Shown here: positions 9,486-19,274 of the stretch, piece after piece | Numbering within the stretch: position 1 is the first letter of the stretch | Layout of the letters: each line of letters begins with the position of its first letter | DNA from: Hyphomicrobiales bacterium | GTDB lineage: Bacteria; Pseudomonadota; Alphaproteobacteria; Rhizobiales; Rhizobiaceae | DNA: 64,000 bases | Reading direction: 5' to 3' | NCBI GenBank assembly: GCA_002400845.2 | Contig: NVRK02000095.1 | Location: 1 to 64,000, forward strand | Made by a program: the position numbers and the translations under genes | The notes under the pieces: generated by a model | Seen by the model: the letters and a program-made list of their open reading frames with translations, nothing else | What the model was told of the DNA's origin: nothing | Databases searched by the model: none

Positions 9486-10115
9486 TTAATGTCCCCACAT
9501 TATATATTCGTGCTATTTTTTAAAAGTAAAACACTATATCACTAATATTGCAAATTTTAAAAATATATTTTGCAACCGATTGCAAAGTTGTTGCAATGGT
9601 GTTACTTGTAGATTCTAAGGTGAGTAAAAATAAATGCAACGCTAGAACTAGCGATGTGAAAAAAACAAATCTTACCTTAGGCACTGTCTAATTTGCAGTC
9701 GCTCATTTTACTCTGCGTATTGTACGGTTGGGCATTATTTTGTGGCGAAAACAGATAGCTTCGAAGGCAGGTTGTTCACTTTGTTCAAAATTTGCACAAT
9801 GAGCAGTTTGTCAATCGAAATATGGCTTGTCTATGGTTTGGTCATAGATGACCAAAATACAATGCCTAACGGGATGGCATTTTATTGAAATGAGGAATCA
9901 CCCGAGCGATGGAAGGTACGTCCCCAATTATATCTTCTATTGCTAGGTGGGGTGGCGAGGTATGGAAATGATGTGTGTTTTGTTTGGATAATTAGCAGCA
10001 ATTTGTTGTTAAATTTGTGAACAAAATACCTTCTGTAGTTTTGAAACTGCCCCGATAAGAAGGGCAGACTGGAAAAAATAGAGCGATAACTCCTATCGTA
10101 AAAAATTTCTCCCAA

Positions 10116-11045
10116 TCAACTACCCCATACCTCGCTAAGCAAATTTAAAACGGCCTGAACAACAGTATCCGCTAGTCGAGATTTTGGCACAGCAAAGCTT
10201 AATACAGCTGGTGCAAAAATATGGTCAGACACAGCGATACCGTGCGATTGTTGCTCGCTTAGCGCAATTGCCTCACGGCACAGGCTTAGGCCCATTCCAG
10301 ACTTTACCATTTCTAACATCGATGCTTCTTGGTCTACCAATGCGACTATGTTGAGCTCGCATTTATGTTTTTTAAGAAAAACATTCAATATGCGGTTATG
10401 TGCAGAGTTTGGTGGTGTGCCAATCCAAGGTAATTGTGCAAGCTGAGGCCATGAAAGGTCCTTAATTTTGGCATCCCAGCCAGCAGGCGCAACCATTCTG
10501 TAGTTAAATTTCGCTAATTCAACGAAATGAAAGTTAGATGGTGTTTCGACATCTATGTTTCCATGTGTACTTGAATTTGGATTAGGGCCACTTAGAAAGA
10601 AACCAACGTCTAATTGTTTGCGTTCAATTTTTTTAAGTACTTCACCGCTTATGCCGTGCGACAACTCTATTTGTAGGTCTGGGTGTGTCTCAACCAATTT
10701 TACCAAAAACTGGCCAAGGCGAATAAAACCAGGGTCAACAATTGTGCCGATGCTTAGTTTGCCACTAATTTTACCAGAATTTCTTTGTGCGCTTAGTTGA
10801 AAATCTGTGAGCGCGCTTAAAACATTTTGCGCTCTTGCCAAAAGTTTTGCACCTTCTGGTGTTATTTTAAGGCCTTTGGGTGTTCTATCGAACAGCGTTA
10901 CGCCAGTTTCTTCGGTTAGTCGCTTTATTTGGTGACTAATCGCTGGCTGTGTCAAATTAAGTGCTTCAGCGGCTTGTGAAACACTGCCTTCACGAGCAAC
11001 GGCTGTAAACGCAATAAGGGTGTTGAGGTTCATTAATCTGTTCAT
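10116..11045 (-). CDS. LysR family transcriptional regulator
   Basis: LNTLIAFTAVAREGSVSQAAEALNLTQPAISHQIKRLTEETGVTLFDRTPKGLKITPEG. Confidence 0.95.
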   Translation of the reverse strand: MNRLMNLNTLIAFTAVAREGSVSQAAEALNLTQPAISHQIKRLTEETGVTLFDRTPKGLKITPEGAKLLARAQNVLSALTDFQLSAQRNSGKISGKLSIGTIVDPGFIRLGQFLVKLVETHPDLQIELSHGISGEVLKKIERKQLDVGFFLSGPNPNSSTHGNIDVETPSNFHFVELAKFNYRMVAPAGWDAKIKDLSWPQLAQLPWIGTPPNSAHNRILNVFLKKHKCELNIVALVDQEASMLEMVKSGMGLSLCREAIALSEQQSHGIAVSDHIFAPAVLSFAVPKSRLADTVVQAVLNLLSEVWGS

Positions 11046-11144
11046 ATAAAAAACACTAATATAGCTCTTAAGTATTTGTCATTTGTTTTTTTCATTTTTC
11101 TTCTACAATTTACGCAAAACGACCTGAATATGATGGGAAATTCA

Positions 11145-12803
11145 ATGCAAAATACATTTGATTATATTGTTGTTGGGGCTGGAACCGCAGGCTGCTTGCT
11201 GGCTAATAGGCTTTCTGCTGATCCATCAAAGCGTGTGCTTTTATTAGAAGCTGGCGGCAAAGACAATTATCATTGGATTCATATTCCGGTTGGGTATTTA
11301 TATTGCATTGATAATCCGCGTACAGATTGGCTATATAGAACGCAAGAAGAAAGTGGCCTAAATGGTAGATCGTTGCTCTATCCGCGTGGGCGCGTTCTAG
11401 GTGGATGTTCTTCTATCAATGGTATGATTTATATGCGCGGTCAGGCCCGTGATTATGACCAGTGGGCAAATTTGACAGGTGAGAATAAATGGTCGTGGGA
11501 TGATTGCTTAAATGACTTTAAAAAACATGAGGATAATTATCGTTTAAACGGTGAGGTTGCTGGTAAATTGTCGGCTGAAACTGAAGATAAAATGCATGCT
11601 GGAGGCGGTGAATGGCGTGTTGAACAACAACGCTTAACATGGGATATTTTAGATGCTTACGCAAAAGCGGCTAACCAAGCAGGCATCGCTGCAATAGATG
11701 ATTTTAATACTGGAGATAATACGGGCACAGGATATTTTGAGGTAAATCAAAAATCTGGTTGGCGGTGGAATTCTTCCAAAGCATTTTTACGCACAACAAA
11801 GCACCGCAAAAATTTAGAAATATGGACCCATGCGCAGGTCGAAAAACTGATTTTAAAAAAGTCAGATAATGGTAAGCTTAAATGCACTGGCGCACAGTTG
11901 AACGTTAAGGGTAGAAGAGAAATAGTGACGGCTAATAGTGAAGTGATTTTAAGCGCTGGTGCTGTTGGTAGTCCAACCATATTGCAACATTCTGGCATTG
12001 GCGATGGTTTGCACCTTAAATCGCATGGCGTTGAGGTGAACCACAATCTTATCGGGGTTGGCAATAATTTGCAGGACCATTTGCAGCTTCGAACCATCTA
12101 CAATGTTGAAGGGGCTAAAACTTTAAATGAAATGGCCAATACACTGTGGGGCAAAGCTAAAATTGGTTTAGAATACGTGTTAAAACGCACTGGGCCTATG
12201 AGTATGGCGCCATCACAACTTGGGTTATTTACCAAAAGTGATGCAAAACAAGAACACTCCAATATTCAATTTCATGTACAGCCTTTAAGCTTGGAAGCCT
12301 TTGGTGAACCACTCCATCCATGGGCTGGTATTACAGCAAGCGTCTGTAATTTGAATCCGACCAGTCGTGGATCAGTGTTGATTGGTAGTAATAAGCCAAT
12401 GGAAGCACCTTTAATTGCGCCAAATTATTTAAGCACTGACATAGATAAAAAAGTTGCGGCAGATTCCATTCGTGTTGCTCGAAACATTGCCGAGCAATCG
12501 GCGTTGGCGCAGTATAACCCCAAAGAAGTTAAGCCTGGACCATCTTACAATAGTGATGAAGAATTGGCGAAAGCAGCTGGTGAAATTGGCACGACGATCT
12601 TTCACCCTGTTGGTACTGCTAAGATGGGAAAAAGTTCTGATAAGACGGCAGTGGTTGATAGTCACCTTAGAGTGTTTGGTGTGGAAGGTTTGCGCGTTGT
12701 GGATGCCAGTATTATGCCAACGATTACCAGCGGCAATACAAATTCTCCAACCTTAATGATTGCAGAAAAAGCTGCCGCTTGGATTGTCGCTGAAAATGCT
12801 TAA
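11145..12803 (+). CDS. GMC family oxidoreductase (choline/alcohol dehydrogenase-like); ATG at 11145 or 11130
   Basis: FDYIVVGAGTAGCLLANRLSADPSKRVLLLEAGG, PRGRVLGGCSSINGMIYMRGQ, LSAGAVGSPTILQHSGIG, FHPVGTAKMG. Confidence 0.93.
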   Translation: MQNTFDYIVVGAGTAGCLLANRLSADPSKRVLLLEAGGKDNYHWIHIPVGYLYCIDNPRTDWLYRTQEESGLNGRSLLYPRGRVLGGCSSINGMIYMRGQARDYDQWANLTGENKWSWDDCLNDFKKHEDNYRLNGEVAGKLSAETEDKMHAGGGEWRVEQQRLTWDILDAYAKAANQAGIAAIDDFNTGDNTGTGYFEVNQKSGWRWNSSKAFLRTTKHRKNLEIWTHAQVEKLILKKSDNGKLKCTGAQLNVKGRREIVTANSEVILSAGAVGSPTILQHSGIGDGLHLKSHGVEVNHNLIGVGNNLQDHLQLRTIYNVEGAKTLNEMANTLWGKAKIGLEYVLKRTGPMSMAPSQLGLFTKSDAKQEHSNIQFHVQPLSLEAFGEPLHPWAGITASVCNLNPTSRGSVLIGSNKPMEAPLIAPNYLSTDIDKKVAADSIRVARNIAEQSALAQYNPKEVKPGPSYNSDEELAKAAGEIGTTIFHPVGTAKMGKSSDKTAVVDSHLRVFGVEGLRVVDASIMPTITSGNTNSPTLMIAEKAAAWIVAENA

Positions 12804-12867
12804 TTGTAATTAACTTAAAGCGCTATGCTAATTTGATATATCGTCTTTTGATGGGGGATTTTTATAA

Positions 12868-13341
12868 TTATGGTGATAAATTATCGTGAATTGCTTTGGT
12901 AATCTGATTGATAGCGGCGAGCTCTTCATCATCCATATCTAAATAAGCTTGGCGCACTATTTTGCCTACTTTGCCGCGCATCACTTCCACTTTTTCTGCT
13001 CCATATTCAGTAACAAAAACTTTAGTCGATCTGGCATCTTCTGTGCATGTCTTAGTTTCTACCAGTCCATCTGCAGTCATTCTTTGTATGATTTTAGCAA
13101 TGGTTGAGATTTTAATGACAGATTCTTTGGACAGTTGAGTAATGGTTGCCTGTTCCATTTTTGTTAAAACTATTAAGATGCGCCAACGAGACGAATCCAT
13201 GCCAATGGGTTTTAAGGAGGCATCTACACGCTGATGATATAGGGCTGTTAATCGGACCATATTGTAAAAAGGTGTGGATTCGTAATCAAAATCTTTTTTT
13301 GTAGGATCAATAGTATCGCGTTGTATTTTATCGTGAAGCAT
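12868..13341 (-). CDS. MarR family transcriptional regulator
   Basis: IGMDSSRWRILIVLTKMEQATITQLSKESVIKISTIAKIIQRMTADGLVETKTCTEDARSTKVFVTEYG. Confidence 0.9.
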   Translation of the reverse strand: MLHDKIQRDTIDPTKKDFDYESTPFYNMVRLTALYHQRVDASLKPIGMDSSRWRILIVLTKMEQATITQLSKESVIKISTIAKIIQRMTADGLVETKTCTEDARSTKVFVTEYGAEKVEVMRGKVGKIVRQAYLDMDDEELAAINQITKAIHDNLSP

Positions 13342-13417
13342 ATAATAAGCCTGCGTAAGTTAATTTACACTAAGTGGTTAAAGCTCTTGATAGCTGAAAC
13401 TGTGTGAAAATGAAAGC

Positions 13418-13477
13418 AAGAATTTTCTTAAGAATTTTCTTAAGAATTTTATTTGGAATTTTATTTGGAATTTGATT
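13418..13477. repeat. five tandem 12-bp repeats (AAGAATTTTCTT and variants)
   Basis: AAGAATTTTCTT x2, AAGAATTTTATT, TGGAATTTTATT, TGGAATTTGATT read in sequence. Confidence 0.85.
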
Positions 13478-13585
13478 GTATATTAATTCTGACTTACATT
13501 TTGGATATTACAGTAGATACAAAAATGCGCCCAATCAAATTATGTTCGAGCGCATTGATAGTTTAAATTTTAGCTATAGGTTAAA

Positions 13586-14740
13586 TTATAGCAAGTTTGC
13601 TTTACTAAGGTCGCGCATTAATTGACTTGCGCTATAGGTCCAAGGATCGCATTCAGTTGAAAGTTTAACGCGGTTTTTCAACATGCCAAGATCGGCTGTT
13701 GAAATTGAAACGATATCATTTATCTTATGAGTAAAGCCTTTGCCTTCGCCGCCACGGTCTTGCACAGGCGCAAACATGGTTCCCAAATACAGCACCAAGC
13801 CATCTGGATATTGATGATGCCTGCCAATGGTGGATTCAACCAAAGATTCAGGTGTTCTTGAAATTTGGTTCATAGAGCTTGCGCCCTCTAAAAGAAAACC
13901 ATCTTCACCTTCAACGGTTAATTTGATTTCTGCATTCTTGACATTATCAATGTTAAACTCACTATCAAACAGGCGAATAAGAGGGCCAAGCGAAGCTGAA
14001 GCATTGTTGTCTTTTGCTTTACCAAGTAGCAGAGCAGAGCGGCCTTCTACATCGCGCAAGTTTACATCATTGCCCAATGTTGCGCCAACAATTTTGCCAG
14101 TGGAAGCAATAACAAGGGCAATTTCTGGTTCTGGATTGTTCCAGCTAGAACTTGGGTGAAGGCCAACATCTGCGCCATGGCCAACAGTAGACATTGGTTG
14201 GCCTTTGGTGAAGACTTCTGGGTCTGGGCCAATACCAACTTCTAAATATTGTGACCAAACGCCTTTTTTAATAAGCGCCTCTTTAAGTTCCATTGCGTTT
14301 TTAGAACCTGGAACCAATTTAGAAAGGTCTGTTCCAATTAGGCCTAAAATTTCTGTACGCAATTCATCTGCGCGGCCGTTATCGCCCATTGCCTGTTCTT
14401 CAATTACGCGCTCTAGCAAACTAACAACAAAAGTTACACCAGATGCTTTTACCGCTTGTAGGTCGATTGGAGATAAAAGCTCAGCTTTATCGGTAACCGA
14501 TTTTGGAATGGTGTTTGCTTGTAGCAATTCGTCAACGCTGCATATCTCAACGCCTTGTGCATTTGATACATAGTCAGCTGGGTTATCCATTTCACATATG
14601 TCGCGCACAGTTGGTGCTGTTTTATGTGTGATGTCTATAAGCTTATTATCGCGCACTGTAACGATGCGAGGAAAGTCATAGTTTGGTAATTTTACCCGCC
14701 CAAGTAAAACGCCAGATTTTGGAATGATTGCTACACTCAA
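13586..14740 (-). CDS. fumarylacetoacetate hydrolase-family protein, 2-keto-3-deoxypentonate dehydratase (XylX)-like
   Basis: GVTFVVSLLERVIEEQAMGD, WSQYLEVGIGPDPEVFTKGQPMSTVG, SSWNNPEPEIALV, LGNDVNLRDVEGRSALLLGKAKDNNASASLGP, HQYPDGLVLYLGTMFAP; strongly resembles Caulobacter XylX from memory. Confidence 0.82.
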   Translation of the reverse strand: MSVAIIPKSGVLLGRVKLPNYDFPRIVTVRDNKLIDITHKTAPTVRDICEMDNPADYVSNAQGVEICSVDELLQANTIPKSVTDKAELLSPIDLQAVKASGVTFVVSLLERVIEEQAMGDNGRADELRTEILGLIGTDLSKLVPGSKNAMELKEALIKKGVWSQYLEVGIGPDPEVFTKGQPMSTVGHGADVGLHPSSSWNNPEPEIALVIASTGKIVGATLGNDVNLRDVEGRSALLLGKAKDNNASASLGPLIRLFDSEFNIDNVKNAEIKLTVEGEDGFLLEGASSMNQISRTPESLVESTIGRHHQYPDGLVLYLGTMFAPVQDRGGEGKGFTHKINDIVSISTADLGMLKNRVKLSTECDPWTYSASQLMRDLSKANLL

Positions 14741-14865
14741 TTTATTCTCTCCGAAAATGTATGGGTTAGAACATGATATGTAGGATTATTATTGTGCCAA
14801 TTGCAACACTTTATCAAAAAATGTTATTGATAACTTTTTTGATATCCCGTTGAAAATATTAGCTT

Positions 14866-15786
14866 TTACTTGAAATCAATTTTGCTGTCATCAAAGCGCG
14901 GAGCGATAAAGCCTGGGTTTTCCATTCGCACGGAAAATGTGGTGCCTGCAAGTGGATATTTTTTGCGTCCTGCTTCATCTAAAAATGTTTGATGAGACGT
15001 TATATAAAGCGTTTTTAAATCTTCACCACCAAAGCAAGGCATGGTTGGGTTTGGCATTGGCACTGCAATTTTTTCAACCAATTCACCTTTGTCGTTAAAG
15101 CCATTGATGACGCCAGCCGATACGCCGCCGCTCCAATAAATGCCATTTGCATCCATGGTTGCACCGTCTGGTCTGCCTTCTTCTTCGTTTGGTGTGCAAA
15201 TGGTTTCTGGTTTCCCCAACGCGCCAGTTTTTGAATTTAACGCATAACGTTTGACCCACTCATGACGAGAATCTGAGTGCCACATGTATTTGCCATCTTT
15301 AGAAAATGCCAAGCCGTTTGAAACTTTTAAGCCAGTTACTACTTCTTTAACCTCATCAGCTGTTACGCGCCAAAGCGAAGCGAGTGGCTGAATATCAACA
15401 GGATTTACATCGTGCATTGTGCCAACCCAAAAAGCACCATCTGGGCCAACGCGCCCATCATTGGTTCTGCTGGTAAAATCTGTCGGGGGCAAAGATGCTA
15501 TTTTTTTGATCTCGCCAGTATCAAGGTCGGCAATTAATATATCCATGCCGCAGGCAACAATTAGGCGTCCACTCTTGCAAAGTCCAAAACTGCCAACCGT
15601 GCTTGGAAAGTTCATTTTCCATTGTAAATCACTAGCATGTATTTCACTCTTTGGTGTATGGCGATGGATTTGGCCACCCAAAGTATCACACCAATATAGC
15701 GCTTGTCGGCGTTCATCCCAAACGGGCGATTCCCCTAATTCACAAATAATGTTCCCAACTTGTTTTGGTTCACTTGGTTTGGTCAT
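14866..15786 (-). CDS. SMP-30/gluconolactonase family sugar lactonase
   Basis: ELGESPVWDERRQALYWCDTLGGQIHRH, NDGRVGPDGAFWVGTM, SNGLAFSKDGKYMWHSDS, PDGATMDANGIYWSG. Confidence 0.93.
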   Translation of the reverse strand: MTKPSEPKQVGNIICELGESPVWDERRQALYWCDTLGGQIHRHTPKSEIHASDLQWKMNFPSTVGSFGLCKSGRLIVACGMDILIADLDTGEIKKIASLPPTDFTSRTNDGRVGPDGAFWVGTMHDVNPVDIQPLASLWRVTADEVKEVVTGLKVSNGLAFSKDGKYMWHSDSRHEWVKRYALNSKTGALGKPETICTPNEEEGRPDGATMDANGIYWSGGVSAGVINGFNDKGELVEKIAVPMPNPTMPCFGGEDLKTLYITSHQTFLDEAGRKKYPLAGTTFSVRMENPGFIAPRFDDSKIDFK

Positions 15787-15831
15787 TCATTGGTCCTGAC
15801 ATTGGTCCGAAATTTTAGATATTGCAAAAGT

Positions 15832-16944
15832 TTATGCGCCGAATAATTCGAATTTTTGAATGCCATAAGAAACACCATTTATAATTATTTCTACTTTGTG
15901 CAATCCGTTATAATATTTTCGTGTGGTTATCTTTTTCATTGGATGCTTTTTGCTAGCGGTAATGTTTGCGCCAGATTTTAGCGTTGCAATTTTCCATTTG
16001 AAAACTTTGGGCGTTGTCTCGCCATTGGCTTTCATGTGGTGAATTGCATAGTCGATAATTAAATCTTGACCAATATTATTGTCTGATTTTAAAACCATAT
16101 CGAATTCTAAAGCACTGCCAAAATTGACCTGTGTATTCTTGATTTCAAATTTTTCTAAAATCACTTGTGGTTCGCCATAGCCAAGTGCGGTTAGTGTTTT
16201 TTTGTGGCCTTGTTTAATGAGCGTTCGACAAGCATGTTTGACTAATTTTGTTCGGTCTTTATTGGCGCCTGCTAGCCAATCTTTTGCGATGTTTGCCACG
16301 ATATCAGGATTGTCTTTTGCTATGTCGTTCAAGCTGTTGGCAACTGAGCGGCGTACATATTCTTCGTCATCGTCTTTTAGCGCTTCAAGCAATGGCAAAA
16401 TGGGTGAGGGGTCGCTGACAAAGGATTGTAGTTTTATGCCCCATGGAAGACGAGGTCGTGTGCCTTCTGACACCAAACGTCTGACATGATGATTGGGATC
16501 ATGAAGCCAGCTCTTTAGCACTTCAAGCGTGCGTTTTTCATCGTCTATCAAGAAGTGACGGATATCAAATTCAGAACTAAAATGCGGCGTTAGGGCTTTG
16601 AATATACGCATCGAAGTTTCAAAGTCGTTCTTGCCATGCGTGCTAACATATTGATTCATCGGCCATGTTGACCAACCTGTAATGCCCAATTTTGGATCGT
16701 AAGGTTCTGATGGCGCTAAGCTATCAATTAGAATTTTTGCCGCGACCTCAAAATCATCGGGTAAAAAGTCAGCGAGGATATTTGCAATATGGGTTGATCG
16801 CTCTTTAAGTTCTAGTGATTCTAAACCAGCGCTAGCTTTTGCAGTAAAACCCTTTGCGTCAAAAGTAGGTGATACGCGTTTGAAATGCTCCCCCATTTGA
16901 AAGAGCATTTCTTTGTTAAATTCATTTTTAAAAGGTTCAGCCAT
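15832..16944 (-). CDS. DNA alkylation repair-like HEAT-repeat protein
   Basis: HEAT-like ALPHA repeats: HHVRRLVSEGTRPRLPWGIKLQSFVSDPSPILPLLEALKDDDEEYVRRSVANSLNDIAKDNPDIVANIAKDWL. Confidence 0.8.
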   Translation of the reverse strand: MAEPFKNEFNKEMLFQMGEHFKRVSPTFDAKGFTAKASAGLESLELKERSTHIANILADFLPDDFEVAAKILIDSLAPSEPYDPKLGITGWSTWPMNQYVSTHGKNDFETSMRIFKALTPHFSSEFDIRHFLIDDEKRTLEVLKSWLHDPNHHVRRLVSEGTRPRLPWGIKLQSFVSDPSPILPLLEALKDDDEEYVRRSVANSLNDIAKDNPDIVANIAKDWLAGANKDRTKLVKHACRTLIKQGHKKTLTALGYGEPQVILEKFEIKNTQVNFGSALEFDMVLKSDNNIGQDLIIDYAIHHMKANGETTPKVFKWKIATLKSGANITASKKHPMKKITTRKYYNGLHKVEIIINGVSYGIQKFELFGA

Positions 16945-16997
16945 TATTCTCTCTTACCGTCCAACTTATATCAGTAGCGTTTCTTATAGAAAAGAAC

Positions 16998-17016
16998 ACT
17001 GACATAACGTGTCAGT
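16998..17016 (-). terminator. hairpin directly downstream of the RraA-like gene
   Basis: ACTGACA-TAACG-TGTCAGT; minus-strand reading continues with a T-rich TGTTCTTTTC tract. Confidence 0.6.
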
Positions 17017-17021
17017 AGAGT

Positions 17022-17732
17022 TTAACGATTGTTTTCTTTGCGCCATTTGTTGAATGTTTCAAGATGCTCATCTTTAGTGCGCGGATAAAGGCCGATGATT
17101 GTCTCACCTGCTTTTACTTGCTCTACAACAAAGTCTTCATAAGCAGACATTTCAACACCTTCATCTGCAACTTCGTCAGCGATATGAGCTGGAATAACGA
17201 TTACGCAATCTGCATCGCCAACGATTATATCTCCAGGAAATACAGGCGCATCGCCACAACCAATTGGTCCGTTAATTTCTATCGCTTCATTTAGCGTTAG
17301 GTTTGTCGGACTAGAAGGGCGTGTGTGATAGGCTGGAATGTCTAATTCTGCTATCACAGCTGCATCCCGAAACCCGCCATCTGAAACAATACCAGCGCCA
17401 CCGCGCACCATTAAGCGCGTGATTAGAATATCTCCTGAAGAAGCCGCACTTGCATCTTTACGGCTGTCCATCACCAATACGTGGCCTTTAGGACATTCTT
17501 CAATTGCAACACGTTGCAGGTGTTTAGGGTTTCTAAATTCTGCCAACGTGTTTCTATCTTCACGTGCTGGCATATAGCGAAGCGTGTATGCTGGACCAAC
17601 CATGTTTTTGCCCTTAAAGCCAACAGGGCGAACCCCTTGTATAACTTGCGAGCGCAGGCCGCGTTTATAAAGTGCTGTAGCAAGTGTTGCTACAGACACA
17701 TTCATTAGTTTTTCGCGTGTTTCTTCTTTCAT
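17022..17732 (-). CDS. RraA/4-hydroxy-4-methyl-2-oxoglutarate aldolase-like family protein
   Basis: GPAYTLRYMPAREDRN, GHVLVMDSRKDASAASSGDILITRLMVRGGAGIVSDGGFRD, PGDIIVGDADCVIVIP. Confidence 0.88.
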   Translation of the reverse strand: MKEETREKLMNVSVATLATALYKRGLRSQVIQGVRPVGFKGKNMVGPAYTLRYMPAREDRNTLAEFRNPKHLQRVAIEECPKGHVLVMDSRKDASAASSGDILITRLMVRGGAGIVSDGGFRDAAVIAELDIPAYHTRPSSPTNLTLNEAIEINGPIGCGDAPVFPGDIIVGDADCVIVIPAHIADEVADEGVEMSAYEDFVVEQVKAGETIIGLYPRTKDEHLETFNKWRKENNR

Positions 17733-17741
17733 TCTTCTAAC

Positions 17742-19256
17742 TCACTTTAAATCTGTAGGCAGAATTGCATCTGGGAAATTCTGATAGCAAACTGGACGAA
17801 GGAAACGGCGAATTGCCATTGTACCAACAGATGTTGCGCCAAAGTTAGTAGATGCAGGATAAGGGCCGCCGTGAACCATTGTGTCTGATACTTCAACGCC
17901 CGTTGGGAAGCCATTTACCAACAGTCTACCAGCTTTGCGTTCTAAAATTGGCACAAGTGCATTGGCCACATCTGTATCGCCTTCATCCATATGGATTGTG
18001 CAAGTCAGTTGGCCTTTTAGCTGTTGAGCAATCGTTGTCATTTCTGCTAAATCTTTTGCAATTACCACAACACCCAATGGGCCAAATACCTCTTCGCCAA
18101 GTTCTTCGTTTTTCAACCAAGCTTCACCTGTTGTCATAAATAGATAAGGCGCGGCATCGCGTGTTTGGCAAGATGTTCCCAATAATTGGGTGACACCTGT
18201 TGAAGCTGAAATGCGTTTTGCGCCCTCACGGTATGCATCTGCAATGCCATCGGTCAACATGGTTTGTGTATCGGTTGCGGATAGGTCTTGGGTTGCGCTA
18301 GTGATAAAGGCATCGGCTTGTGCGCCTTCAATAACAATTGCAACACCAGGGTTTGTGCAAAACTGACCAGCGCCCATTATAAGAGAGCCTGCCCAGCCTG
18401 CACCAATTGCTTCGCCGCGATTTTGCGTTGCTTGCGGTAGCAAGAACATTGGATTTACTGAACCTAGCTCGCCAAAGAATGGAATTGGGTTTGTCCGCTG
18501 TGCACATAGATCGAACAATGCACGTCCACCGCCCAAAGAGCCTGTAAAGCCAACAGCGTTAATTAGCGGATGTTGAACCAATGATTGGCCTACATCTCTT
18601 TTTCCGCCCTGAACAAGTGAAAATACACCTGGGTGCAATTTGCATTTAGCAACGGCTGCTGCAATTGCATCGCCAACAATTTCGCCAGTGCCCGGGTGGG
18701 CGCTATGACCTTTAACAACAACTGGGCAACCAGCCGCTAATGCAGAAGCTGTATCGCCGCCAGCAGTAGAAAATGCTAGAGGGAAATTAGAGGCGCCAAA
18801 TACAGCAACAGGGCCGATTGGTCTTTGAACCATCTTTAGGTCAGGGCGCGGAATTGGCGCTCGCTCAGGAAGTGCTTCATCGAAGCGACGGTCTAAATAT
18901 TTTCCGTCTCTAATGTGGTTTGCAAATAGTTTTAGCTGGCCAGTTGTACGACCGCGTTCGCCTTGTAAACGTGCCTGCGGCAAGCCTGTTTCTTGAGAGC
19001 CTATTTCAGTAATAGCATCTGCGCGCGCATCAATTTCATCGGCAATGGTTTCTAAAAACACTGCGCGTTCTTCTGGCGTTGTTTGCGAGTAAGAAGCAAA
19101 TGCTTCTTCTGCCGCGATACAAGCTTGGTCGATCATTGCAGGCGTTCCAACAGCAAAGCTATGGGCTGTGCCAGTAGCAGGATCTGATTGAAATGTTGCT
19201 TCACCAGTAATTTTTTCACCAGCGATGAGTTGTTTTCCGTGAGGTGTGTAGCCCAT
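17742..19256 (-). CDS. aldehyde dehydrogenase family, 2-ketoglutarate semialdehyde dehydrogenase-like
   Basis: GPVAVFGASNFPLAFSTAGGDTASALAAGCPVVVKGHSAHPGT, FFGELGSVNPMFLLP, MGAGQFCTNPGVAIV; context of pentonate pathway. Confidence 0.88.
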   Translation of the reverse strand: MGYTPHGKQLIAGEKITGEATFQSDPATGTAHSFAVGTPAMIDQACIAAEEAFASYSQTTPEERAVFLETIADEIDARADAITEIGSQETGLPQARLQGERGRTTGQLKLFANHIRDGKYLDRRFDEALPERAPIPRPDLKMVQRPIGPVAVFGASNFPLAFSTAGGDTASALAAGCPVVVKGHSAHPGTGEIVGDAIAAAVAKCKLHPGVFSLVQGGKRDVGQSLVQHPLINAVGFTGSLGGGRALFDLCAQRTNPIPFFGELGSVNPMFLLPQATQNRGEAIGAGWAGSLIMGAGQFCTNPGVAIVIEGAQADAFITSATQDLSATDTQTMLTDGIADAYREGAKRISASTGVTQLLGTSCQTRDAAPYLFMTTGEAWLKNEELGEEVFGPLGVVVIAKDLAEMTTIAQQLKGQLTCTIHMDEGDTDVANALVPILERKAGRLLVNGFPTGVEVSDTMVHGGPYPASTNFGATSVGTMAIRRFLRPVCYQNFPDAILPTDLK

Positions 19257-19274
19257 GGTATTTCCTTTAAGTTT

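Noticed and set aside
9882-10115. 77-aa minus ORF directly downstream of the LysR gene
   Set aside because: No motif or clear SD; its frame is probably the untranslated extension beyond the LysR stop.
14815-14840. A-run, GTTATTGATAAC, T-run as a bidirectional terminator
   Set aside because: Only a 4-bp stem; too weak to call.
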